Positions 1-8,287 of a stretch of DNA of 36,301 nucleotides are shown piece after piece. The position numbers and the translations under genes are program-made. How positions within the stretch are numbered: position 1 is the first letter of the stretch; every line of letters begins with the position of its first letter. The stretch spans positions 4,795 to 41,095 of the forward strand of contig PBIE01000025.1 of the NCBI GenBank assembly GCA_002720375.1, in the 5' to 3' direction. Below the pieces are notes generated by a model that made no database searches, had not been told where the DNA came from, and saw only the letters and a program-made list of their open reading frames with translations. Origin of the DNA: Crocinitomicaceae bacterium. Its GTDB lineage: Bacteria; Bacteroidota; Bacteroidia; Flavobacteriales_D; Sanyastnellaceae.

Positions 1-399
1 AATGTCGCCTTCCTTCGAACCAAGATTGAGTTTGTCCAGAACTTCTTTGCAGAAGGAGAGGTAAGCGAGATCTGGCTCACCTTTTCTGATCCTCAGCCCA
101 AAGACGAGAAGGGCACCAAACGGATCACCTCTGAGGTATTTTTACGCCGGTATCAGCAGTTCATGAAGCCGGGGGGGCTCATACATGTCAAAAGCGACAG
201 TCCATTGCTCTATGCACTGTCTAAAGCGGGCTGGACAGAAGCAGGGTTTCCTGTCTTGGAGGACAGTCAAGATGTACACGGCGATCTCGTCCACCGCGTT
301 GCGCCTGATTTTGCTGAAGTCCTTCGGATTCGAACGTATTACGAGTCTCGGTGGCTCGATGAGGGGAAAAAAATCCACTACCTCAGAACGCGCGCATGA
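1..399 (+). CDS. trmB: tRNA (guanine-N7-)-methyltransferase, 3' part
   Basis: C-terminal 132 residues of a TrmB-family enzyme, which uses S-adenosylmethionine to make m7G46 in the variable loop of tRNAs. The frame is open from base 1, so the N-terminus with the SAM-binding glycine motif lies outside the window. The family signature is visible as EIWLTFSDPQPK followed by KRIT and FLRRY; this is the conserved substrate- and SAM-pocket segment of TrmB. It continues with KPGGLIHVKSDS, as expected. The ORF track lists only the piece from an internal Met at 163. The stop overlaps the start of the next gene (ATGA), so the two are probably co-transcribed and translationally coupled. The family call is secure; the truncation is due to the window edge and not to a mutation. 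Confidence 0.93.
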   Translation, partial: NVAFLRTKIEFVQNFFAEGEVSEIWLTFSDPQPKDEKGTKRITSEVFLRRYQQFMKPGGLIHVKSDSPLLYALSKAGWTEAGFPVLEDSQDVHGDLVHRVAPDFAEVLRIRTYYESRWLDEGKKIHYLRTRA

Positions 400-761
400 C
401 CCAGAAACAAGCCACCGCCAGACCAGGGAGTAGAGATTTTGAACGGGATGTTCATGCTGTTGCGCGGCTTATTCCTTTTGGACGCGTCACAAGCTATGGG
501 GCCATCGCCCAATATTTGGGTGCAGCCAGGTCCAGTCGGATGGTGGGTTGGGCGATGAACAGAGCACTGAACACCACATCTGAAGGCCAGCCTGTGCCTG
601 CTCATCGTGTGGTAAATCGCATTGGTGTACTGAGTGGTCGCTTGCATTTTCCCACCCCTATCGCGATGCAAGAGCGCCTCGAATCTGAGGGGATTGCGAT
701 TCGCGATCATCAAGTGGTGAACTTTAATGCCCACTTCTGGAATCCATCAACCGAACTTTGA
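396..761 (+). CDS. Alkyltransferase-like protein (ATL), MGMT-fold DNA damage-recognition protein
   Basis: A 121-residue protein with the C-terminal DNA-binding fold of O6-alkylguanine-DNA alkyltransferase. Visible are the helix-turn-helix region (FGRVTSYGAIAQYLG, about residues 28-42), a likely arginine finger near R47/R48 (ARSSRMVGWAMN), and the active-site loop. In true methyltransferases the loop reads PCHRV; here it is PAHRVVN, with Ala69 in place of the alkyl-acceptor Cys. ATL proteins are known to bind O6-alkylguanine without removing the alkyl group and to channel the lesion to nucleotide excision repair. The length fits ATLs (about 100-130 residues) rather than full Ada/Ogt proteins. 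The start overlaps the trmB stop by 4 bases. The family is clear; the non-enzymatic role is inferred from the missing Cys. Confidence 0.88.
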   Translation: MTQKQATARPGSRDFERDVHAVARLIPFGRVTSYGAIAQYLGAARSSRMVGWAMNRALNTTSEGQPVPAHRVVNRIGVLSGRLHFPTPIAMQERLESEGIAIRDHQVVNFNAHFWNPSTEL

Positions 762-764
762 CCA

Positions 765-1856
765 ATGGATACATTGACACGTGCGCACCTAATGGAAGCC
801 TTGTCTGGAGTGATGGAGCCGGATTTAGGCAAGGACCTCGTTTCGCTGAATCTCGTCGAGATATTGCTGATGGAAGAGAAGGAGGAGTGTTGGGCCCTTC
901 GCCTTCGGGTCAAGTCCTCAAGCCCGGCCATGCACGCGCGTCAGCGCATGCGGGAGGCGGTGGAGTTTGCGCTTGAAAAGCTCGGCAACCGGATGGGAAC
1001 CAAGATCGCCACTGATGTTGAGGTCGTCCCTTTGGCAGAGGACGAGCGGACGATGGAGACCCGGAAGGTGCTTCCTGGTGTGAAGCACGTTGTCGCAATC
1101 GCATCGGGTAAAGGGGGTGTGGGCAAGAGTACCGTTGCGGCGAACTTGTCGGTGGAGCTGGCTCGTCGGGGCCATGCCGTTGGCCTGATTGACGCGGACA
1201 TTTATGGTCCGAGCATGCCGACGATGTTTGACGTGGTCCGCGAGAAACCGCAACCTGTTGACAAGGATGGAAAGCCCCTCATCGGCCCAGTGGAGGCACA
1301 TGGTGTCAAGCTGCTGAGCATTGGTTTTTTTGCAGACCCCGACCAGGCCATTGTTTGGCGGGGCCCGATGGCATCCAAGGCACTAGGACAGCTGTTCACT
1401 GATGGGGACTGGGGGGATTTGGATTACCTCCTCATCGATCTGCCGCCGGGCACCGGGGACATCCACCTCTCTCTGGTTCAACTTGCCCCGCTCAGCGGGG
1501 TTGTGGTGGTCAGCACGCCACAGGATATCGCCCTCGCCGATGCCCGTAAGGGAGTCAGTATGTTCCAATTGGACAACATCAACGTACCGGTGCTCGGCTT
1601 GGTGGAGAACATGGCCTATTTCACGCCTCCTGACCTGCCGGACCGGAAATACCATTTGTTTGGAAGAGACGGGGTCAAGCGATATGCGGAGGCGTCTGGA
1701 ACACCCTTTCTGGGAGAACTTCCTCTGGTGCAGGCGATTCGAGAAGCGGGAGATGCTGGTCGTCCAGCCGCGCTCCAAGAAGGCACGCATGCGGCGAAGG
1801 CCATTGCGGCACTGACCGATCGGTTTATTGAGGAGTTGGAGCGTCTCCCGATGTAA
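765..1856 (+). CDS. Mrp/NBP35 (ApbC) family P-loop ATPase, iron-sulfur carrier
   Basis: A 363-residue protein with an N-terminal DUF59/MIP18-like domain (about residues 5-85) followed by a deviant-Walker P-loop NTPase of the MinD/Mrp type. The P-loop GKGGVGKST is at residues 115-123, and DADIYGPSMP and DLPPGTGD follow. Family members bind or transfer Fe-S clusters to apoproteins in the cytoplasm. The CPxC motif usually found after ENMxYF, which bridges a 4Fe-4S cluster between subunits, is absent: the sequence reads ENMAYFTPPDLPDRKYHLFG. My recollection is that Bacteroidota homologues often look like this. The gene lies 3 bases after the ATL gene and 8 bases before the nfu-like gene, so a shared role in Fe-S biogenesis is likely. 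Confidence 0.93.
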   Translation: MDTLTRAHLMEALSGVMEPDLGKDLVSLNLVEILLMEEKEECWALRLRVKSSSPAMHARQRMREAVEFALEKLGNRMGTKIATDVEVVPLAEDERTMETRKVLPGVKHVVAIASGKGGVGKSTVAANLSVELARRGHAVGLIDADIYGPSMPTMFDVVREKPQPVDKDGKPLIGPVEAHGVKLLSIGFFADPDQAIVWRGPMASKALGQLFTDGDWGDLDYLLIDLPPGTGDIHLSLVQLAPLSGVVVVSTPQDIALADARKGVSMFQLDNINVPVLGLVENMAYFTPPDLPDRKYHLFGRDGVKRYAEASGTPFLGELPLVQAIREAGDAGRPAALQEGTHAAKAIAALTDRFIEELERLPM

Positions 1857-1864
1857 ATTGCACC

Positions 1865-2140
1865 ATGGCTGAAGCCCTCCAGGATTTCAACGCCCTTCGC
1901 ATGCGCATAGACCGCGCGTTGGATGAATTGCGTCCGTTTTTGCGTTCCGACGGCGGAGACATCACCGTGTTGGCCGTGAAGGATGACCTGACGGTAGAAG
2001 TGGAGTTACAAGGTGCTTGCGCGCACTGCTCACAAGCAGCAATGACCATGCGTGCCGGGGTAGAGGAGGCGGTGCGGCGTGTTGTTCCCGAGGTGACGCA
2101 GGTGTTGGCGGTGAATATGCCCGATGTCGCCAAGCGTTGA
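1865..2140 (+). CDS. NifU C-terminal-domain (Nfu-type) iron-sulfur scaffold protein
   Basis: A 91-residue stand-alone NifU C-terminal domain. The typical start of the domain (RIDRALDELRPFLRSDGGDI) and the CxxC cluster ligands (C52 and C55 in GACAHCSQA) are present. Two subunits are expected to bind one 4Fe-4S cluster between their CxxC motifs and hand it to target apoproteins. It follows the Mrp-type carrier after 8 bases and precedes a ferredoxin reductase/ferredoxin pair, which supports an Fe-S assembly role. The domain call is firm; which targets it serves is not visible. Confidence 0.92.
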   Translation: MAEALQDFNALRMRIDRALDELRPFLRSDGGDITVLAVKDDLTVEVELQGACAHCSQAAMTMRAGVEEAVRRVVPEVTQVLAVNMPDVAKR

Positions 2141-2160
2141 ACACATCGGAGTTGATGTTG

Positions 2161-2194
2161 TTGCACGCACAGAAAGCCGTGACTCCTAAATTTG
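2161..2194 (+). promoter_or_regulatory. Bacteroidota-type promoter for FNR-ferredoxin genes
   Basis: TAAATTTG (2187-2194) is an exact match to the -7 consensus TAnnTTTG. A TTG at 2161-2163 lies 23 bases upstream, within the 17-23 spacing known for Flavobacterium promoters. The predicted transcript would begin about 6-8 bases later, just ahead of the ATG at 2208. This suggests the reductase/ferredoxin pair can be transcribed independently of mrp-nfu. Confidence 0.55.
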
Positions 2195-2207
2195 CTTCCT
2201 GAGACTC

Positions 2208-3215
2208 ATGATTCAGACTGACATCCTCATTATTGGTGCGGGTCCTTGCGGCCTCTTCACCGTCTTCGAGGCCGGGCTTCTCAAGCTCAAGTGCCATCTC
2301 ATCGACGCCTTGCCTCAAGCTGGAGGCCAGTGCGCTGAGATTTATCCAAAGAAGCCCATCTACGACATCCCGGCGTATCCCGATATCCTCGCAGGAGATC
2401 TTGTGGAGCGCCTCATGGAACAAGCGTCGCCATTCAAGCCAGGCTTCACCTTGGGAGAGCGTGCTGAGTCCATCGTCAAAGACGATGAAGGTCAATTCAT
2501 TGTAACCACAAATCGGGGCACGGTTCACCGCTCGCCGATCATTGCGATTGCAGGAGGATTGGGTTGCTTTGAACCTCGAAAACCGCCCGTTGAGCGGCTC
2601 GCGGATTACGAGGACCGGGGTGTTGAATACATTATAAAAGATCCCGAGTTTTACAGGGATAAAAAAGTGGTCATCAGTGGTGGTGGAGACAGTGCTTTGG
2701 ACTGGACGAATTTCCTCGCTGATGGTGTGGCTTCGGAGGTGACGTTGGTTCACCGACGCGATGGCTTCCGGGGCCATCCAGACAGCGTACAGAAGGTGCT
2801 GGATCTCGCAGGGCAAGGGCGAATTCGCTTGTTGACCCATGGGGAAGTGGTTGGCGTTGAAGGGGACGGGTGTCTCGAGGCGTTGACGGTGAAGCACAAA
2901 ACTGAGGGCAACCTGCGATTGGAGGCGGACCATTGGGTGCCGCTTTTTGGTCTCAGCCCCAAGCTGGGCCCCATCGCCGACTGGAACTTGAACATTTCTA
3001 AGAACGCCATCGAGGTCGACACCTTCGATTACAGCACCAACGTTGACGGCATCTACGCCATTGGGGACATCAACACCTACCCTGGCAAGCTGAAGCTCAT
3101 TTTGTGCGGATTTCATGAGGCGACCCTCATGGTTCAGAGCGCTTTCAAGCGGATTTATCCTGACAAGAACCTCGTACTGAAGTACACGACAGTTAACGGG
3201 GTCAACGGCTTCTGA
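2208..3215 (+). CDS. Ferredoxin--NADP(+) reductase, thioredoxin-reductase-like type
   Basis: A 335-residue flavoprotein that transfers electrons between NADP(H) and ferredoxin. The N-terminal FAD motif is GAGPCGLF (about residues 9-16). It is followed by GGQCAEIYPKKPIYDIPAYP, typical of the TrxR-like FNR family and lacking the CxxC of thioredoxin reductase. The NADP-binding segment VVISGGGDSALDW is in the middle, and the second FAD motif NVDGIYAIGDI is near the C-terminus. The length matches the family (330-350). The next gene, 2 bases downstream, is a 2Fe-2S ferredoxin, its probable partner. An exact TAnnTTTG promoter element sits just upstream. Confidence 0.93.
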   Translation: MIQTDILIIGAGPCGLFTVFEAGLLKLKCHLIDALPQAGGQCAEIYPKKPIYDIPAYPDILAGDLVERLMEQASPFKPGFTLGERAESIVKDDEGQFIVTTNRGTVHRSPIIAIAGGLGCFEPRKPPVERLADYEDRGVEYIIKDPEFYRDKKVVISGGGDSALDWTNFLADGVASEVTLVHRRDGFRGHPDSVQKVLDLAGQGRIRLLTHGEVVGVEGDGCLEALTVKHKTEGNLRLEADHWVPLFGLSPKLGPIADWNLNISKNAIEVDTFDYSTNVDGIYAIGDINTYPGKLKLILCGFHEATLMVQSAFKRIYPDKNLVLKYTTVNGVNGF

Positions 3216-3217
3216 CC

Positions 3218-3544
3218 ATGACCTTCATTCGCGTCACTGTCATAGACCGAGAGGGCGTCTCCCATGAGTTGGAGGCTCCGACCGACATGAACATGAACAT
3301 CATGGAACTCTGCAAAAGTGCAGAATTGCCCGTAGAGGGCACATGCGGAGGAATGGCCATGTGCGCGAGTTGTCATTGTTATGTTGAGAGTGCCCACGGG
3401 GAAACCATGCCTGAAAAGTCCGATGACGAGGAAGACATGCTCGACGAGGCTTTCCACGTGGAAGACGAGAGCCGGTTGGGATGTCAAATCCAATTGGCTG
3501 ATGCCCTGGAAGGTCTGGTGATTCGCCTTGCTCCGGTAGGCTAA
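3218..3544 (+). CDS. 2Fe-2S ferredoxin, adrenodoxin type
   Basis: A 108-residue ferredoxin with the ligand pattern C-x5-C-x2-C ... C: C43, C49 and C52 in GTCGGMAMCASC, and C89 in RLGCQIQL. This is the vertebrate/adrenodoxin-like class involved in monooxygenase or Fe-S assembly electron transfer. Two extra cysteines (C32, C54) are present. The acidic stretch after the cluster loop (SDDEEDMLDEAF) is the usual partner-docking helix. It sits 2 bases after the ferredoxin reductase, so the pair is very likely a working electron-transfer unit. The stop abuts the stop of the convergent minus-strand gene with no space between. Confidence 0.93.
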   Translation: MTFIRVTVIDREGVSHELEAPTDMNMNIMELCKSAELPVEGTCGGMAMCASCHCYVESAHGETMPEKSDDEEDMLDEAFHVEDESRLGCQIQLADALEGLVIRLAPVG

Positions 3545-4312
3545 TCAGAACAATTTCGAGTTTCTGGCCGTTTTGGCCAGCCGGTGAACTGCGGCCTTGA
3601 CCCTCGAGACTGCCAAGGCATCAATGTGCCGGATTCCGTGTGCATCGGTCCCAAGAAGGTGCACCCATCCGCTGTCAATACAGGTTTCGGCAACTTGCTG
3701 TATTTCGCGTCCATAGGCGCCGGCCAGTGATGCTGCATTGACTTGGAACCAAACGCCAAGTTCTGCAAGTTTTTTAAGGCGGTGCAACTCCCCATGCCAG
3801 TAGCTGTAGCGTTCTATGTGAGCCAAAACAGGCTGAAATCCCCGCACTTGGGCTTCGAAGACAAACTCTTTGAGTAGTCCTTCCTCCGGGGGCGCACCAA
3901 ATGCGAGTTCAAAAAGCAAGCGGCCACCAGGAGCGAGCAGGTCCGCACCGTTTCGCAAGTCAGAGAGAATGCTGGCGTCCAAGAAGTACTCTGCCCCCAA
4001 CGCCAGTTTGAAGTTTGGATGACGTTCCGAAACAGCGGCTTGGAGCATCTCGAACGGGGGCGTCAAGGTCGAGCGGTCGTTGGGGTAGGTTCCCACCATG
4101 ACATGCGGTGTGGTTACGGCCCCTTCATAGCCGAGTGAGACAAGCCCATCAATCATCTCGATGGCGGAATCAAGGTCGGGTGCACCATCGTCCACACCGG
4201 GGACCAAATGGCTGTGAAAGTCGTAACGGAAGGTGGAGAGGTCGATTGGCTCAAGGTCTCTCGACTTGGCTTGGCCCGGAACAGCCCTGAACCAGCGGGA
4301 GAGCAAACCCAT
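3545..4312 (-). CDS. CapC/YwqE-like tyrosine-protein phosphatase (PHP domain)
   Basis: A 255-residue PHP-superfamily metal-dependent phosphatase of the CpsB/CapC/YwqE family. These enzymes remove phosphate from the tyrosine-rich tail of the Wzc/CapB-type kinase that controls polysaccharide export. Expected metal ligands are visible: H33 and H35 (DFHSHLVPGVDDG), D41, H70 (TPH), E108 (GAEYF), H165 (LAHIERYSYW), D223 and H225 (GTDAHG). It is the last gene of the nucleotide-sugar operon, and its ATG overlaps the rmlB stop by one base (TGATG). No matching tyrosine kinase gene is in the window. Confidence 0.9.
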   Translation of the reverse strand: MGLLSRWFRAVPGQAKSRDLEPIDLSTFRYDFHSHLVPGVDDGAPDLDSAIEMIDGLVSLGYEGAVTTPHVMVGTYPNDRSTLTPPFEMLQAAVSERHPNFKLALGAEYFLDASILSDLRNGADLLAPGGRLLFELAFGAPPEEGLLKEFVFEAQVRGFQPVLAHIERYSYWHGELHRLKKLAELGVWFQVNAASLAGAYGREIQQVAETCIDSGWVHLLGTDAHGIRHIDALAVSRVKAAVHRLAKTARNSKLF

Positions 4313-5394
4313 CAGCGCGCTCCGTATTGCTTTTCGTAGTAGTCTCTGTAGGCTCCGCTGGTGACCTCTTCAAGCCACGCTTCATTGGCGAGATACCAAT
4401 CTATGGTCTTGGCCAAGCCTTCTTCGAAAGTGATGGACGGTCTCCAGCCGAGTTCCTCGCTCAGTTTAGTGGGGTCTATGGCATACCGCATGTCGTGTCC
4501 TGCACGGTCTGTCACGTATGTGATCAGGTTCTCGGTTTCTCCTTCACCCCTGCCGAGTTTGGCATCCAACTGCCGGCACATCAGATGAATCAAATCGATG
4601 TTGCGCCACTCGTTCTCACCACCGATGTTGTACGTTTCTCCGTTTGCGCCCCGTGTGATAATCACTTCCAATGCAGCGGCGTGGTCTTCAACCCAAAGCC
4701 AGTCGCGAACGTTGACCCCTTGGCCGTAGACAGGAAGGGGCTTCTTTTGGACGGCATTTCGGATGAACAAGGGAATCAACTTCTCCGGAAATTGGTAGGA
4801 CCCGTAGTTGTTGGAGCAGTTGGAAATCACCACGGGCATGCCGTAAGTGTGGTGCCAGGCGCGTACAATGTGATCACTCGACGCCTTGGATGCGCTGTAG
4901 GGGCTGCGTGGATCGTACGGGGTGTTCTCTGTGAACAGCCCGGTGGCGCCAAGAGACCCGTAGACCTCGTCTGTGGACACATGGTGGAAGCGCTTGCCGG
5001 ACATGCTCCCTTCCGAGTCCGACCAAGCCGTCCTCGCTGCTGAGAGCATTGACGCCGTGCCCATGATGTTGGTTTCAAGGAAGGCCATGGGGCCAGAAAT
5101 ACTTCGGTCTACATGGCTTTCAGCAGCCAAGTGCATCACGGAGTCAACGTTTTCCTCTTTCATCAAGGCGGTCACTCCCGCGGTGTCTCGGATGTCCATT
5201 TTGACAAAGCGGTGGTTTTCTGCGCCTTCGATGTCGTTCAGGTTGGCGAGGTTTCCGGCGTAAGTCAAAGAATCGAGGTTAATCACGCGGACTTCTGGGT
5301 GATGCGTCACCCAACGGCGGACCACATGAGAACCGATGAAGCCTGCACCACCAGTGACGAGCAGGACTTTGGGGGAGTGATTCGCGTTGGTCAT
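4312..5394 (-). CDS. rmlB: dTDP-glucose 4,6-dehydratase
   Basis: A 360-residue extended short-chain dehydrogenase. The NAD motif is TGGAGFIGSH near the N-terminus, the active-site acid region reads STDEVYG, and the catalytic Tyr/Lys pair is in YSASKASSD. The RmlB-specific stretch NCSNNYGSYQFPEKLIPL is present. It converts dTDP-glucose to dTDP-4-keto-6-deoxyglucose, the branch point for dTDP-rhamnose and amino-deoxy sugars. RmlA, RmlC and RmlD are not in the window. It starts 1 base after the stop of the upstream dehydrogenase and overlaps the phosphatase start. Confidence 0.95.
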   Translation of the reverse strand: MTNANHSPKVLLVTGGAGFIGSHVVRRWVTHHPEVRVINLDSLTYAGNLANLNDIEGAENHRFVKMDIRDTAGVTALMKEENVDSVMHLAAESHVDRSISGPMAFLETNIMGTASMLSAARTAWSDSEGSMSGKRFHHVSTDEVYGSLGATGLFTENTPYDPRSPYSASKASSDHIVRAWHHTYGMPVVISNCSNNYGSYQFPEKLIPLFIRNAVQKKPLPVYGQGVNVRDWLWVEDHAAALEVIITRGANGETYNIGGENEWRNIDLIHLMCRQLDAKLGRGEGETENLITYVTDRAGHDMRYAIDPTKLSEELGWRPSITFEEGLAKTIDWYLANEAWLEEVTSGAYRDYYEKQYGAR

Positions 5395-5395
5395 G

Positions 5396-6709
5396 TCAAA
5401 AGCTCCAGTAGCTCATTTTGGCAGAAAGGTGTCTGTAAATGCCTTTTATATCAACCAGAAATCCAGTCTCCGGATTACGGAAAAGTCGATCAAAGGAAGA
5501 CTTATCATACCCCGTGTATTGGTCGTGATTGACGGCGACAATGACAGCGTCATAGGAGGCCTCAGATGGGGCCTCCGACAGCTTCACACCGTATTCCTGA
5601 TCAACCTGGTTCGCAGAGGCAAATGGATCGACCACATCCATCTCGACATTGAAAGAGCGCAGCTCGCGAATCACATCAAATACCTTGGAGTTTCGGATGT
5701 CTGCGACGTTTTCCTTGAAGGTGACGCCCATTAATAAAACTTTCGCTTCCAGTGGATTAACGCCTTTTTCCAGCAGCCGCTTCACGACCTGCTTTCCAGC
5801 GTAGTAGCCCATGCTGTCATTGACATAGCGGCCAGAGTTAATCACCTTGGGATGGTAGCCCAATTTTTTGGACCTCCACGTGAGGTAATATGGATCAACA
5901 CCGATGCAATGGCCACCGACCAGGCCCGGGGTGAACTTCAAGAAGTTCCACTTTGTACCCGCTGCCTCCAATACCTCAAACGTGTTGATGCCCACGCGAT
6001 TGAAGATGATGCTCAATTCATTGATGAGCGCGATGTTGACGTCGCGCTGGGTGTTCTCAATGATTTTGGAGGCTTCTGCCACCTTAATGCTGGAGGCGCG
6101 GTGGGTGCCTGCCTTGACCACCAAGTCGTAGGTTCTGGCAATCACGTCTAGGCTCTCCGCATCACTCCCACTGACCACCTTGACGATGGTTTCGATGGTG
6201 TTGACCTTGTCGCCTGGGTTGATACGTTCCGGACTGTAGCCGACTTTGAAGTCGGTACCAAATGTCAATCCGCTGCGCTGCTCCAATACGGGAACACAAT
6301 CTTCCTCAGTGCATCCAGGATAGACGGTGGACTCGTAGACCACGTAGTCTCCTGCAGACAGGGCGTCTCCAACAATTCTTGATGCTGAGATTAGCGGGGA
6401 CAAATCGGGTTGGTTGGTCGCGTTGATGGGGGTTGGAACAGCGACCACGAAGAATTGAGCGGCCTTGAGGTCTTCAGGGTTTGCAGTGAAGCTGATGTTG
6501 CATCCGTCAAATGCAGTGGTATCCAGTTCCTCACTTGGATCGATGCCCTGTTTCATCATCTCCACGCGCCCGGCGTGGATGTCGAAACCGATGACGCGGA
6601 TGTGCCGGGAAAAGGCGAGCGCAATGGGCAGACCGACGTAACCCAGACCAATCACAGCCAGTGTGGCGTCCTGATCCAACAGCCGTTGGTGGAGATCAGT
6701 TTGACTCAT
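5396..6709 (-). CDS. UDP-N-acetylhexosamine 6-dehydrogenase (TviB/WbpO/WbpA-like)
   Basis: A 437-residue nucleotide-sugar dehydrogenase that oxidises C6 of a UDP-N-acetylhexosamine to the uronic acid with two NAD+. Visible are the NAD motif GLGYVGLP (residues 21-28), the segment YESTVYPG, the substrate loop ENTQRDVNIALINEL, and the catalytic Cys268 in GLVGGHCIGVDPYYLT. The sequence resembles the TviB/WbpO group more than UDP-glucose dehydrogenase; whether the substrate is UDP-GlcNAc or UDP-GalNAc cannot be decided here. The ORF track starts it at 6814, but that would overlap the acetyltransferase gene by over 100 bases. The ATG at 6709 begins MSQTDL shortly before the dinucleotide fold and overlaps only 14 bases. 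Confidence 0.9.
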   Translation of the reverse strand: MSQTDLHQRLLDQDATLAVIGLGYVGLPIALAFSRHIRVIGFDIHAGRVEMMKQGIDPSEELDTTAFDGCNISFTANPEDLKAAQFFVVAVPTPINATNQPDLSPLISASRIVGDALSAGDYVVYESTVYPGCTEEDCVPVLEQRSGLTFGTDFKVGYSPERINPGDKVNTIETIVKVVSGSDAESLDVIARTYDLVVKAGTHRASSIKVAEASKIIENTQRDVNIALINELSIIFNRVGINTFEVLEAAGTKWNFLKFTPGLVGGHCIGVDPYYLTWRSKKLGYHPKVINSGRYVNDSMGYYAGKQVVKRLLEKGVNPLEAKVLLMGVTFKENVADIRNSKVFDVIRELRSFNVEMDVVDPFASANQVDQEYGVKLSEAPSEASYDAVIVAVNHDQYTGYDKSSFDRLFRNPETGFLVDIKGIYRHLSAKMSYWSF

Positions 6710-7307
6710 GAGGGTGATGAATTGGGCGGACTTCGCCGTTTTGAAGGGTGTAACACTCGCCCGATTCAGGACATGTCGCTTGGTTTTTGACGTCAAATTC
6801 AAGCCGGTGCCCAAAGGCGCTCATCCAACCGACTTGGCGGGCGGGATTCCCGAGCACAAGGGCGTATGGGGGAACAGGCTTCGTGACCACAGCCCCAGCC
6901 CCTACAAAGGCATACGGACCGATGTCGTGGCCGCAGACGATGGTGGCATTGGCCCCAATGGACGCGCCCTTGCCCACACGGGTTTTGGTGTATTGGTCTC
7001 TTCTCACCACCGCACTGCGGGGGTTGGTGACGTTCGTAAAGACGCAACTCGGGCCGAGAAACACATTGTCTTCACACTCGACACCAGAGTATAGAGTTAC
7101 GTTGTTCTGGACCTTGCAATTATGGCCGAGTTTGACATCTGGACTGATGACCACGTTCTGGCCGATGTTGCAACATTCCCCGATAACAGAGCCGGACATG
7201 ATGTGGCTGAAGTGCCAGACCTTCGTTCCGGCACCAATTGCACAGCCCTCGTCAATTACAGCCGTTTCGTGTGCAAACCAATCCTCTTGTCCAGCGTCGC
7301 CGATCAT
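6696..7307 (-). CDS. Left-handed beta-helix N-acetyltransferase, WbpD/WlbB-like
   Basis: A 203-residue hexapeptide-repeat acyltransferase. Imperfect hexapeptides such as IGAGTK, IGQNVV, LGHNCK and [10 protein letters not shown] run through most of the protein. The segments KVWHFSHI and [12 protein letters not shown] are characteristic of WbpD/WlbB, the enzyme that acetylates the 3-amino group of UDP-GlcNAc(3NH2)A using acetyl-CoA. With the upstream WbpE-like aminotransferase and the adjacent UDP-HexNAc dehydrogenase it forms three of the four steps to a UDP-2,3-diacetamido-uronic acid. Its ATG overlaps the stop of the decarboxylase gene (ATGA). Confidence 0.88.
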   Translation of the reverse strand: MIGDAGQEDWFAHETAVIDEGCAIGAGTKVWHFSHIMSGSVIGECCNIGQNVVISPDVKLGHNCKVQNNVTLYSGVECEDNVFLGPSCVFTNVTNPRSAVVRRDQYTKTRVGKGASIGANATIVCGHDIGPYAFVGAGAVVTKPVPPYALVLGNPARQVGWMSAFGHRLEFDVKNQATCPESGECYTLQNGEVRPIHHPHESN

Positions 7308-8287
7308 TTGCTGTAGGATGCAAAATCCTTGTGTTCGGTCTTCCGAAGGTCTGCTTCGGACAGGCCTTTGAAGTATTCATAGGTGATGGCCAACCCTTCA
7401 GAGCGTCCCACCTTTGGTTCCCAGCCGAGAAGATCTTTGGCCCTTCCGATGGCGGGCCTTCGTTGTTTGGGGTCGTCCGTTGGAAGCGGCTTGTAGATCA
7501 CCTTTTGGTCCGTCCCCGTAAGTGAGATGATCTCTTCTGCAAAATCCGCGATGCTGATTTCGTCTGGGTTTCCCAAATTGATCGGACGAGATTCGTCGGA
7601 CAGCAGCAAGCGGTGGATGCCCTCGACCAAATCGTCCACATAGCAGAAGCTTCGCGTTTGGCTTCCATCCCCGAAGACGGTCAGGTCCTCTCCCCTCAAG
7701 GCTTGGCCTATGAAAGCGGGAAGAACACGTCCATCGTTCAGCCTCATTCGAGGTCCGTAAGTATTGAATATGCGTACGATGCGTGTCTCGAGACCATGGA
7801 AGGTGTGATAGGCCATGGTCATCGCCTCCTGGAATCGCTTCGCTTCATCGTAGACTCCTCTCGGCCCTACTGGGTTTACATGTCCCCAGTATTCTTCGTG
7901 CTGAGGGTGAACCTCAGGGTCGCCATAGACCTCGCTTGTGCTTGCGATGAGCATGCGGGCGCCTTTGGCGCGGGCCAAGCCCAGACAGTTGTGTGCCCCC
8001 AGCGACCCCACTTTCAGCGTCTGGATAGGGATTTTGAGGTAGTCAATCGGGCTAGCCGGAGAGGCGAAGTGCAGGATGTAGTCCAGGTCTCCCTTGACGT
8101 GGATGAACTGGCTGACGTCGTGGTGGTGGAACTCGAAGCGATCGAGGGCCATCAGGTGCTCGATGTTTCTCAAATCACCCGTGATGAGGTTGTCCATTCC
8201 CAGCACATGGTGTCCCTCGGCGATGAATCGATCGCAGAGGTGAGAGCCGAGAAAGCCGGCTGCACCGGTAATCAGAACGCGCTTCAT
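7304..8287 (-). CDS. UDP-glucuronate decarboxylase (UDP-xylose synthase family)
   Basis: A 327-residue extended SDR enzyme. The NAD motif is [11 protein letters not shown] at the very N-terminus. The UXS signature YGDPEVHPQ is followed by [17 protein letters not shown], which carries the YxxxK catalytic pair, and by [10 protein letters not shown]. It is expected to convert UDP-glucuronic acid to UDP-xylose (or the 4-keto-pentose). The ORF track start at 8329 lies well inside the preceding gene; the ATG at 8287 gives MKRVLITG, the usual SDR start, and overlaps the ugd stop as ATGA. The upstream gene supplies UDP-glucuronate, so the two form a pathway pair. Confidence 0.92.
   Translation of the reverse strand: MKRVLITGAAGFLGSHLCDRFIAEGHHVLGMDNLITGDLRNIEHLMALDRFEFHHHDVSQFIHVKGDLDYILHFASPASPIDYLKIPIQTLKVGSLGAHNCLGLARAKGARMLIASTSEVYGDPEVHPQHEEYWGHVNPVGPRGVYDEAKRFQEAMTMAYHTFHGLETRIVRIFNTYGPRMRLNDGRVLPAFIGQALRGEDLTVFGDGSQTRSFCYVDDLVEGIHRLLLSDESRPINLGNPDEISIADFAEEIISLTGTDQKVIYKPLPTDDPKQRRPAIGRAKDLLGWEPKVGRSEGLAITYEYFKGLSEADLRKTEHKDFASYSK

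Noticed and set aside
1962-3116. 384-residue open frame on the minus strand opposite the ferredoxin reductase gene
   Set aside because: It is a shadow: the plus-strand genes (nfu, FNR) have clear family motifs, and the antisense translation shows no recognisable domain and spans two genes.
4327-5043. 238-residue plus-strand frame opposite rmlB
   Set aside because: RmlB on the other strand is unambiguous, and the antisense product has no family features.
6709-6814. N-terminal extension of the UDP-HexNAc dehydrogenase given by the ORF track
   Set aside because: It would overlap the acetyltransferase gene by over 100 bases and adds a tail not found in the family; ATG 6709 fits better.
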